Shown here piece by piece: positions 46,518 to 53,858 of a stretch of DNA of 64,000 bases (position 1 is the stretch's first letter; every line of letters starts with the position of its first letter). The notes under the pieces were generated by a model. It was given only the letters and a program-made list of their open reading frames with translations, ran no database searches and was not told the origin of the DNA. The position numbers and the translations under genes were made by a program. Source of the stretch: Rhodothermales bacterium (GTDB lineage Bacteria > Bacteroidota > Rhodothermia > Rhodothermales > JAHQVL01). The stretch lies in assembly GCA_041391505.1 (NCBI GenBank), contig JAWKNW010000011.1:109695-173694 (forward strand), read 5' to 3'.

Positions 46518-47264
46518 ATGCCCACCCTCCACCTCCTCGGCACCGGCGCCTCGCTGAGCGACGCGCACCGCACCACGACGATGCTGGCGCTGTCCGACGA
46601 CGCCGGCACGCTCCTGATCGACTGCGGCGGCGACGTCATCCAGCGCGTGCTCGCCGCCGGCCTGGAGATCGCCTCCATCCGCGGCCTCATCCTCACCCAC
46701 GAGCACCCGGACCATGTCGGCGGCTTTGCGCTGTTTATGGAGAAGATCTTCATCGCCGGCACGCATGCGTCCATCCCCATCTACGGCCCGGTGCCGGCGC
46801 TCGACCAGGCGCGCCGCTGCTTCGCCGCGTACGACACGAGCCGCTGGATCGGCCTCCCCGAGATGCGCTGGCATCCGGTGGACGATCTCGTGCTCGACGA
46901 CGCCTCGTGGCGGATTACCGCGGCCCCCGTCACCCACAGCGTCCCCACCATCGGGATGCGGATCGAGGTGAAGTCGACGGGCTTCGTGCTGGCGTACTCG
47001 TGCGATACGGAGCCGGCGGATTCGGTCGTCGAGCTGGCGCGGGATGCCGACCTGCTCGTCCACGAGGCCACCGGCGAATTCCCGAATCACTCCTCGGCGC
47101 AGGATGCGGCCCGCATCGCCAGCAGGGCCGGCGCGAAGGATCTGGTGCTCGTTCATCTCCCGCCGGGATTGACGGAGGAGAAGCTGCAGCCGGCGCGGGC
47201 CGTGTTTGCGAAGACACGCGTAGGTCAAGAGCTGGAGGCGATAGAACTGGGGACGTCGACGTGA
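46518..47264 (+). CDS. Metallo-beta-lactamase-fold hydrolase, RNase Z-like
   Basis: The 248-residue protein has the metal-binding motif THEHPDH (His61, His63, Asp65, His66), LLGTGASLSD at the start and the later ligand regions APVTHSV, LAYSCDTEPA and LVHLPPG. The fold is that of the RNase Z or arylsulfatase branch. The flexible arm of true tRNase Z is not evident, so tRNA processing is uncertain and a small-molecule phosphodiesterase or lactonase is possible. The gene is bracketed by inverted repeats on both sides. Confidence 0.85.
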   Translation: MPTLHLLGTGASLSDAHRTTTMLALSDDAGTLLIDCGGDVIQRVLAAGLEIASIRGLILTHEHPDHVGGFALFMEKIFIAGTHASIPIYGPVPALDQARRCFAAYDTSRWIGLPEMRWHPVDDLVLDDASWRITAAPVTHSVPTIGMRIEVKSTGFVLAYSCDTEPADSVVELARDADLLVHEATGEFPNHSSAQDAARIASRAGAKDLVLVHLPPGLTEEKLQPARAVFAKTRVGQELEAIELGTST

Positions 47265-47274
47265 TGAGACCTCT

Positions 47275-47480
47275 GTCGGGTTACGCCGGCTGGAGGACGG
47301 TCGGGGTTCGCCGGCTGGAGGACTCGAGGTACACCGACTGGAGTTACGCCGACTGGAGGACCGTCGGGGTTCGCCGGCTGGAGGACCGTCGGGTTACGCC
47401 GGCTGGAGGACTCGAGGTACGCCGGCTGGAGGACTGTCGGGTTACGCCGTCTGGAGGACGGCTAACCCGACCTACGGGAC
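47275..47480. repeat. About 25-bp tandem array ending in an inverted-repeat arm
   Basis: Copies of a unit built on GTCGGGTTACGCC and GGCTGGAGGAC recur with period near 25 bp, some shortened or with a TCGAGGTAC variant. The array finishes at 47460-47480 with the 21-bp sequence that is inverted at 46403-46423. Confidence 0.85.
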
Positions 47481-47485
47481 TCTCA

Positions 47486-47753
47486 CCAATGACCAATGAC
47501 CGCAAATGACCAATGACCGCGCGCGAAGCAAGCAAATAACCAATGACCCCGGCCGAAGGCCGCATATGACCAATGACCGCTCGCAAAGCGAGCAAATGAC
47601 CAATGACCGCGCGCGAAGCAAGCAAATGACCAATGACCGCGGCCGAAGGCCGCGTATGACCAATGACCGCGCGCGAAGCGAGCAAACGACCAATGACCGC
47701 GGCCGAAGGCCGCTTATGACCAATGACCGCTCGCGAAGCGAGCAAATGACCAC
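47486..47753. repeat. 30-bp-period array of alternating mini-hairpins
   Basis: From 47521 the period is exactly 30 bp for nearly eight units. Each unit has AATGACCAATGACC followed by a 15-nt hairpin of one of two types: GCTCGCGAAGCGAGC (type I, some copies with a mismatch) or GCGGCCGAAGGCCGC (type II). The order is I, II, I, I, II, I, II, I. Both hairpin cores have a GAA loop. The type II core is the reverse complement of the hairpin at 46371-46385. Confidence 0.9.
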
Positions 47754-47772
47754 GTAATCGGCCTCTCGCCGA

Positions 47773-49437
47773 TTACGTTTGCAAAACCCCCGGATTAAAC
47801 GGCGGGATCTCGGCGTTGTGGTCGGCCATGTCGATCCCGCGGCTGATCCACTGGCGGGTGACGGCGGGGTCGATGACCTCATCCACCCAGAGACGGGCGG
47901 CGGCGTAATATGGAGTCATCTGCTCGCGGTACATCTCCTCGATCTCCTCCAGCATCGCGGCCTGTTCTTCCAGCGTCAGCGTCTTCCCCTGCCGCTCGAG
48001 TTTCGACACCTCGATCTGGAGCAGCGTCTTCGCGGCCTGTTTGCCACCCATAACGGCTATCTTGGCGGTGGGCCAGGCGCAGATCAGCCGCGGATCGTAC
48101 GCGCGGCCGCACATGGCGTAGTTGCCGGCGCCGTACGAATTCCCCACGATCACGGTGAACTTCGGGACGACCGAATTGGCCACGGCGTTGACCATCTTGG
48201 CGCCGTCCTTGATGATGCCGCCGTGTTCGGCGCGCGTGCCGACCATAAAGCCGGTCACGTCCTGGAAGAACACGATCGGGACGCGTTTCTGGTTGCAGTT
48301 CATGATGAACCGCGCCGCCTTGTCCGCCGCGTCGGAATAGATGACGCCGCCGACCTGCATCTCCCCCTGGCTGTTTTTCACGACGAGCCGCTGATTCGCC
48401 ACGATGCCCACGCTCCAGCCGTCGATCCGGGCATAGCCGGTGAGCAGCGTGCGGCCATAGGCGTCTTTGTAGGGCGTCCACGAGTCCTTGTCGATGATCC
48501 GGGCCACGACCTCCTGCATGTCGTACGGCTGGTTGGAGGCCTCGGGGATGATGCCGTAGATCTCCTCGGCGGGATACGCCGGCTCCACCGGTTCGTCGCG
48601 CAGGAAGCCGGCGCGCGGCTTCAGGTTCATGTGGCTCACCAGCTCACGGATCGTGCGGAGCGCCGTCTCGTCGTCCGGCACCTTGTAGTCCGTCACGCCC
48701 GAAATCTCCGACGTCGTCGTCGCCCCGCCGAGCGTCTCGGCGTCGACGACTTCCCCGATGGCCGCGTTGACGAGGAAGGGGCCGGCGAGAAAGACCGACC
48801 CGGTGCCGTCGACGATCAGGGCTTCGTCGCTCATGATGGGCAGGTACGCGCCGCCGGCGACGCAGCTCCCCATGATCGCCGCGACCTGCGGGATGCCGCG
48901 GCTCGACAGGATGGCGTTGTTGCGGAAGATGCGTCCGAAGTGCTCCTTGTCGGGGAAGATCTCGGCCTGCATGGGCAGATAGACGCCGGCGGAGTCGACC
49001 AGGTAGATGATCGGGACGTGGTTTTCGAGCGCGATCTCCTGGGCGCGGAGGTTCTTCTTCGCCGTGATCGGAAACCAGGCGCCGGCCTTCACCGTGGCGT
49101 CGTTGGCCACCACGAGGCAGAGTTTCCCGCTCACCTTGCCGAGCCCCATCACGGTGCCGGCGGACGGGCATCCCCCCTCCTCCTCGTACATGCCGTAGCC
49201 GGCGAAGAGACCGATCTCCATGAAATCGTTCTCGTCGTCCAGCAGCGCCGCGATGCGTTCGCGGGCCGTGAGCTTGCCCCGTTCGTGCTCGCGCGCGATG
49301 CGTTGTGCCCCGCCGCCCGGCTTCACTTCGTCGGCGCGCTCGAACAGCTCGGCCAGGAGCGTTTCATACCGGGCCCGGCGGTCCTGAAACGGCTTGGAGG
49401 TTACCGGAGCAAGTCTTCCTAGAGAGAGGGTCGACAT
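47773..49437 (-). CDS. Acyl-CoA carboxylase carboxyltransferase (beta) subunit
   Basis: The 554-residue biotin-dependent carboxyltransferase resembles methylcrotonyl-CoA and propionyl-CoA carboxylase beta subunits. GGGAQRIAREHERGKLTARERI opens the domain, followed by the crotonase-fold motifs GSCVAGGAYLPIMSDEA and GNSYGAGNYAMCGRAYDP. I chose the ATG at 49435-49437 (MSTLSLGRLAP); the longer frame has an implausible arginine-rich leader. A biotin-carrying alpha subunit is not in the window. It may act in propionate or leucine catabolism. Confidence 0.92.
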   Translation of the reverse strand: MSTLSLGRLAPVTSKPFQDRRARYETLLAELFERADEVKPGGGAQRIAREHERGKLTARERIAALLDDENDFMEIGLFAGYGMYEEEGGCPSAGTVMGLGKVSGKLCLVVANDATVKAGAWFPITAKKNLRAQEIALENHVPIIYLVDSAGVYLPMQAEIFPDKEHFGRIFRNNAILSSRGIPQVAAIMGSCVAGGAYLPIMSDEALIVDGTGSVFLAGPFLVNAAIGEVVDAETLGGATTTSEISGVTDYKVPDDETALRTIRELVSHMNLKPRAGFLRDEPVEPAYPAEEIYGIIPEASNQPYDMQEVVARIIDKDSWTPYKDAYGRTLLTGYARIDGWSVGIVANQRLVVKNSQGEMQVGGVIYSDAADKAARFIMNCNQKRVPIVFFQDVTGFMVGTRAEHGGIIKDGAKMVNAVANSVVPKFTVIVGNSYGAGNYAMCGRAYDPRLICAWPTAKIAVMGGKQAAKTLLQIEVSKLERQGKTLTLEEQAAMLEEIEEMYREQMTPYYAAARLWVDEVIDPAVTRQWISRGIDMADHNAEIPPFNPGVLQT

Positions 49438-49742
49438 AATTCGGGGATTGACGGATCGGGTCGATGGCCGGACTTCCGGGACAGCCGGCCGGGACCGTTG
49501 GATGGCAGATTTTGCCCGCAAACGACGGGCGCTGGGCGGAGCGTCGCTTGTACGCTCGTGCCGCCGACCCGTTCGCAAAAAAGAAGCCGGCCTTTTCGGG
49601 GCCGGCTCAATTCCAGGGCGCCGGTGCAGAACCGGTGCCGCCGCGTGCGCGATGCAGTGCTATCCTGGGCGAGGACGTATGGCCCTCAACCCGGTGTTCA
49701 CCCCCCATCGCGCCTCAAAAACGATCGATAACCAGAGCGCGA
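49438..49742. other. Intergenic region upstream of the carboxylase gene
   Basis: This 305-bp stretch holds the terminator of the CsbD-like gene (49576-49607) and presumably the carboxylase promoter. I see nothing else. Confidence 0.6.
49576..49607 (-). terminator. Intrinsic terminator after the CsbD-like gene
   Basis: The stem AGCCGGCC/GGCCGGCT with a short loop is followed on the minus strand by a TTCTTTTTT tract. It lies 136 bp after the stop codon. Confidence 0.8.
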
Positions 49743-49937
49743 CTAGAAAATGGCGCTCATCTTCTGACGGATCTCCATCGGAGACTCTCCCGTCTTCTCG
49801 TGGATCAGGTCCACCATCTTGCGAAGGTTGCCGCGGGCGCGTTTCAGCTCCGTGTCGTCGAATTCAGCATTTCGCCAGATCAGCTCGATTTGCGACTTTA
49901 CAAAGGTCCAGTTGTCGTTCATGTTGCTGGTCGCCAT
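49743..49937 (-). CDS. CsbD-like small protein
   Basis: The 64-residue protein has the size and pattern of CsbD family stress proteins: NWTFVKSQIELIWRNAEFDDTEL, then a basic helix GNLRKMVDLIHEKTGESPMEIRQKM. CsbD-like proteins are induced by general stress, but their biochemical role is unknown. Its own terminator lies downstream and two palindromes lie just upstream of the start, suggesting an independently controlled single gene. Confidence 0.6.
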   Translation of the reverse strand: MATSNMNDNWTFVKSQIELIWRNAEFDDTELKRARGNLRKMVDLIHEKTGESPMEIRQKMSAIF

Positions 49938-49984
49938 AAGCTTTCACCGTAAACTGATTGGACTTCGAAACGTGTTCTTTTACA

Positions 49985-50018
49985 AACCGGACCCGGTTCG
50001 GCCTTGTTTCAAAACAAG
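49985..50018. promoter_or_regulatory. Two adjacent palindromes upstream of the CsbD-like gene
   Basis: AACCGG-AC-CCGGTT (49985-49998) and CTTGTTT-CA-AAACAAG (50003-50018) are perfect inverted repeats 47 bp and more upstream of the minus-strand start. They could be operators or RNA hairpins in the leader. Confidence 0.35.
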
Positions 50019-50152
50019 TTCTCCGCCGTGTTAAGATTGAAGGGAGAATCTGTGGCCTCGCTAAAGGCACATCGTACATCGCAAATTCGGGGCTTCCCGT
50101 GTTGCTGAAGTCACGGGCATTCGCGACAGGCTGCAGTTTCGTTTTGCTTCCC

Positions 50153-50881
50153 TCACGCCATCCCTCCCTGCGTGAACAGCCGCCGCATGAGTTTGCGTTT
50201 GGCGACAGGGAGCAGGGTTTGCTCGAAGGGTAGATCGAGGTCGACGTTGCACAGGAACGTCGCGGGGTTGGGGAGGCTGCGATTTTCTTCCATCAGCTCC
50301 AGCTTGATGCTGTGCGGCGAGCGGAAGACGGATCGGTGCGGGATGGTCTTTACGTGCGACGTCTTGAGGCTGCGGTAGCGCTCGTTGACATCCGTAAAGA
50401 GCGAGATGGTGTACTGGAGGATGTAGAGCTCGTCCTGCTGCCGGTTGGGCACGAGCAGGTAGCCCTCCTCCACATAGGAAGGCACGATGCCCACTTCGCC
50501 GAGGTGCAGCTGGTCCTCCACGAATTCAAAAATCGTCTTCCCCTCCTCGATCGCCTCCTGGACGTGGGGCAGCGCCCAGTCGATGAGTTCGCGGACGAGT
50601 TCGAACTTCTCGTCTTCGAGCGAGGGGATGTCGTACATGAGCTGCTGATTCTGGAGGTCGATCTCCCGGATGCGTTTCGGCCGGCCCTTGTGGACATCGT
50701 CCATCCCGCCGGCGATCTGCCGGAGCGCGCCATAAAGCTGGACGAGCGAGCCGAGATGCGGATAGATGATGTTGCTCCGAAAGGCCGCCCGGGTTTCCCG
50801 GAGCGAGTCGAGGATGCGATACTGCGCGCTCTCCATATCCCGAAGGGCGCCAATAAAGTGATCGAGACGCAATTCAGCCAT
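50153..50881 (-). CDS. Hypothetical protein, unknown family
   Basis: The 242-residue protein has no signal peptide or membrane segment. It is rich in charged helices in the first 130 residues (LDHFIGALRDMESAQYRILD, LIDWALPHVQEAIEEGK), with a more beta-like part after residue 130 (LGEVGIVPSYVEEGYLLVPN, YILQYTISLFTD) and a basic C-terminus (VAKRKLMRRLF). The codon pattern and length say it is a real gene. I do not recognise the family. It stands alone; the gap behind it leads to the CsbD-like gene and the gap ahead holds a GGATGCA-type hairpin. Confidence 0.75.
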   Translation of the reverse strand: MAELRLDHFIGALRDMESAQYRILDSLRETRAAFRSNIIYPHLGSLVQLYGALRQIAGGMDDVHKGRPKRIREIDLQNQQLMYDIPSLEDEKFELVRELIDWALPHVQEAIEEGKTIFEFVEDQLHLGEVGIVPSYVEEGYLLVPNRQQDELYILQYTISLFTDVNERYRSLKTSHVKTIPHRSVFRSPHSIKLELMEENRSLPNPATFLCNVDLDLPFEQTLLPVAKRKLMRRLFTQGGMA

Positions 50882-50925
50882 CGTGGTACCTCATGGATCG
50901 TCACGCCCGTCATCGAAGCGATCCA

Positions 50926-50992
50926 GGGATGCAGGACAAGCTGCAGGATTTCCCCCGGAGCGACCGGTCGTTCACCGGTGATCCTGCATCCC
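50926..50992. repeat. GGATGCA-type hairpin element
   Basis: An 11-bp outer stem (GGGATGCAGGA paired with TCCTGCATCCC) encloses a second palindrome (ACCGGT twice in inverted orientation). It shares its word with the heptamer elements at 2938 and 45047 but has single arms only. Confidence 0.6.
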
Positions 50993-51243
50993 GGTAAACC
51001 GGCAGCGGATGATCGGAGCGCCATGGTGCGCAAGGTCTGTTATTAAAGCTATCGTCAACGGAAGCGGTCTCTTTATTTGAGTACCCCGTCTCCTTAACAC
51101 GAAGTTCAACAATATCCGTTCGGTTCCAGGGATGCAAGGTAAAGCTGGATACCCCGCCCCGGGGTCATTCGCGAATGCCCGGGGAGCCATCCGGACCGGG
51201 CTGCCGTAGCCTCAGGCGCATGGCCGGCCGGCGTGGTTGCAGC

Positions 51244-51275
51244 TTTGCTTATATGCACGTAAATACTTGAATTTG
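51244..51275 (+). promoter_or_regulatory. Possible Bacteroidota-type promoter of the TonB receptor gene
   Basis: TTTG at 51244 is followed after 20 bp by TGAATTTG, close to the TTTG / TAnnTTTG consensus. It lies about 140 bp before the start codon in an AT-rich pocket. Confidence 0.35.
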
Positions 51276-51418
51276 TTGGCGAAAATGAGCTAATTGAGCA
51301 CGCGAAACGCCGACTTCCCACAGCCCGTGAATTCACCGGGACGCGCGGCTTTTCCCACCCACCTACCCCTTACCCACCACAGACGATACGCGCTAACCAG
51401 GGCCCCCCGGCCGTGTGT

Positions 51419-53821
51419 ATGCGTCTGACTTACCGTGTTTTCCCCTTGATGGGCTCGATTCGACCAGTGGCATGCCGGGCACTGCTGGTATGCCTGTTCG
51501 CGGCGAACGCGTACGGGCAATCTGCTTCTCGCGGCACGGCGGCATCCCGCCCCGTGCCGGAACGTACGGTGCGCCTCGAAGGCCAGGTGGTCGAGGCGGC
51601 CACCGGGCTTCCGCTCGCCGGCGCGCATGTCCGGCTGCTCACCACCTCGTTCGGCGCGGCGACCGATTCGCTGGGCCGCTTCAGCATCGCGGGCATCGCT
51701 CCGGGCTTTTACACGGCCGAGGCGGGCATGCTCGGTTTCGAGACCCGGCAGGCCGGCGTGGAGGTCCAGGCCGCCCAGGCCGGCACGAGCCTCTTCTTCT
51801 CGCTGGCCGATGCCTCGCTCTCCCTGAGCGAAATCGTCGTCACCCCCGGCCGCTTTTCCATGCAGCGCGCGGCGGCCGGCTCGCTCCGCTCGCTCTCCAG
51901 CGACGAGCTGAACCGGATGCCCAACCTCAGCGACGATATCTATCGGGCCGTCCAGCGCATGCCGGGTTTATCCGGAAGCGACTACTCCGCGCGTTTTACG
52001 GTACGCGGCGGCGAACACGACGAGGTGCTGGTCACGCTCGATGGCCTCGAACTGCAGGATCCCTTTCATCTGAAGGACATCGGCGGCGGCGCGTTGAGCA
52101 TCGTGGATGTGGAGGCCATCGGCGGCGTCGACCTCATGACGGGCGCGTTTACGGCGGAATACGGAAACCGGCTCAGCGGCGTATTCGCCCTGACCTCGAT
52201 CGAACCGGATCCCGAGCGGATCGAGACGTCCGTCGGCATCAGCCTGATGAACGCACGCGTCAAGTCACAGGGCACGTTCAACCAGGGCGCCGGCAGCTGG
52301 CTCGTGCTCGGACGGCGCGGCTATATGGATCTGCTCCTCCAGCTCACCAGCCAGAGCCAGAACTACGCCCCGCGGTATTACGACGGTTTCGCCCGGATCA
52401 CCCATCGGCTCGGCCGGCGGCACACTGTCTCCCTGCAGGCGCTGGGCTCGCGCGACGACCTGCAGTTCGCCGAGGAAGACGAACCCGACGATCGGGCGCG
52501 GACGAGCTACGGCAACGGTTACGTCTGGAGCCAGCTGCGCAGCGTATGGTCCAGCCGATTGTATTCGGAAACCGTCCTGTCGCTGAGCCATGTCGCCCAC
52601 CTGCGGCGGGGCGTCGATACCCGCGTCAGCGACGGGCGCGCCTCGTACCGCGTGTACGACCATCGCTCGTTCATGACCTACGCGCTGAAGCAGGACTGGC
52701 AGCTTGAGCTGGGGGACCGAAGCCAGCTCAAATGGGGCGTTGTCCTCCGCAATCACGACGCGTTTTATCGGTACTCGAGCGCGGATTTTATCGAGGAGGC
52801 CGCATCCCTGCAGGCCGGCCCCGCCTACCTCGAAACCCGGCTCACCCAGCGCCGGGGCGGAACGAGCGCCGGCGGCTACGGCAGTTTTCGCCAGCGCCTG
52901 GGCGAGCGGCTCATCGCGGAAGCCGGCCTTCGGTACGACGCCGCGACGTGGAGCCACGACCGCCACCTCAGCCCGCGCCTGAACGCCGGCTTCCAGCTCG
53001 ACGCGCAAACCACCCTCCTCGCCGGCTGGGGGTATTTCCACCAGACCCAGGGGCTGCATGAACTGATGCTGCCCGACCCGAACGCGCGGTTTTACCCGGC
53101 CGAGCGGGCCGAGCACAGAGTGCTGGGACTGAGCCGCGTCCTGGGCGAAAGCGCTTCGCTGCGCGTCGACGTCTACCAGAAACGCAAAACGAACCTCCGT
53201 CCGCGTTTCGTCAGCCTGATCGGCGACGCGACCAACCTCTTCCCGGAAATCGGCGACGACCGGATCGAGTTGACGCCGTCTTCAGGATCCGCCGAGGGCA
53301 TCGAAATCCTGCTGGATAAAAAATTCGGGAGCCGCTTCAACGGCTGGCTTTCGTACGCGTTGTCCCGCGCCGAGGACCGCGTGGATGGACGCCGCGTCGC
53401 CAAGCGCTTCGACCAGCGCCACACGTTCTTCGCCGACGCCAGCTTCCGCCTCGGCGCGCGGATGGGGATCAACCTGACCTGGCAATATCACACCGGGTGG
53501 CGCTACACGGCGATCGATGTCGAGCTGGTCCGCCCGCCCGGTGGCGAAAGCTTCTACCGGAAACACTTCGGGCCGCTGAACGAGGAGGTCCTGCCGGCCT
53601 ACCACCGGCTGGACGTGCGCATCCAGCGCGACTTCAGCCTCCGCCAGTCGACGCTCGAGGCGTACATCGAGGTGCGCAACGCCTACAACCGGAAGAACAT
53701 CCGCCTCTTCAACTACCTCCCCATCAACCAGGAGGACGACTCGGTGCTCCTCATCCCCGAGCCGCAGACGTGGCTCCCCATCATGCCGGCGTTCGGCCTT
53801 CAGTGGAACCTGACGCGCTAG
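51419..53821 (+). CDS. TonB-dependent receptor with carboxypeptidase-regulatory N-terminal domain
   Basis: The 800-residue outer-membrane protein has a signal peptide ending at about ANAYGQ. A CarboxypepD_reg-like domain follows (RLEGQVVEAATGLPLAGAHVRLL), then a plug domain with FTVRGGEHDEVLVTLDGLELQDPFHL and TAEYGNRLSGV, and a 22-strand-like barrel. It likely imports a bulky nutrient through TonB. No SusD partner is next to it, which argues against a classical polysaccharide locus. The ATG at 51419 is used; a GTG at 51413 is possible. It converges on fadE with a 37-bp gap. Confidence 0.92.
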   Translation: MRLTYRVFPLMGSIRPVACRALLVCLFAANAYGQSASRGTAASRPVPERTVRLEGQVVEAATGLPLAGAHVRLLTTSFGAATDSLGRFSIAGIAPGFYTAEAGMLGFETRQAGVEVQAAQAGTSLFFSLADASLSLSEIVVTPGRFSMQRAAAGSLRSLSSDELNRMPNLSDDIYRAVQRMPGLSGSDYSARFTVRGGEHDEVLVTLDGLELQDPFHLKDIGGGALSIVDVEAIGGVDLMTGAFTAEYGNRLSGVFALTSIEPDPERIETSVGISLMNARVKSQGTFNQGAGSWLVLGRRGYMDLLLQLTSQSQNYAPRYYDGFARITHRLGRRHTVSLQALGSRDDLQFAEEDEPDDRARTSYGNGYVWSQLRSVWSSRLYSETVLSLSHVAHLRRGVDTRVSDGRASYRVYDHRSFMTYALKQDWQLELGDRSQLKWGVVLRNHDAFYRYSSADFIEEAASLQAGPAYLETRLTQRRGGTSAGGYGSFRQRLGERLIAEAGLRYDAATWSHDRHLSPRLNAGFQLDAQTTLLAGWGYFHQTQGLHELMLPDPNARFYPAERAEHRVLGLSRVLGESASLRVDVYQKRKTNLRPRFVSLIGDATNLFPEIGDDRIELTPSSGSAEGIEILLDKKFGSRFNGWLSYALSRAEDRVDGRRVAKRFDQRHTFFADASFRLGARMGINLTWQYHTGWRYTAIDVELVRPPGGESFYRKHFGPLNEEVLPAYHRLDVRIQRDFSLRQSTLEAYIEVRNAYNRKNIRLFNYLPINQEDDSVLLIPEPQTWLPIMPAFGLQWNLTR

Positions 53822-53858
53822 GGCGCGCAGGACACAGGGCCGGTGGCTCGGCAGGCGT

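Larger units (their letters stand above)
47265..47772. other. 508-bp repeat-only region between the MBL-fold and carboxylase genes
   Basis: The whole gap consists of a tandem array at 47275-47480 and a 30-bp-period array at 47486-47753, with no gene. A minus-strand open frame exists only because of the repeats. Confidence 0.9.
50882..51412. other. Divergent intergenic region ahead of the TonB receptor
   Basis: This 531-bp stretch holds the hairpin at 50926-50992 and a possible Bacteroidota-type promoter at 51244-51275. Open frames in it do not resemble proteins. Confidence 0.6.

Noticed and set aside
47344..47745. Minus-strand 133-residue open frame with repeated ASRAVIGH-like segments
   Set aside because: It is the direct translation of the 30-bp and 25-bp DNA arrays, has no homology and lies wholly in repeat DNA. 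I take it as a by-product of repeats without stop codons.
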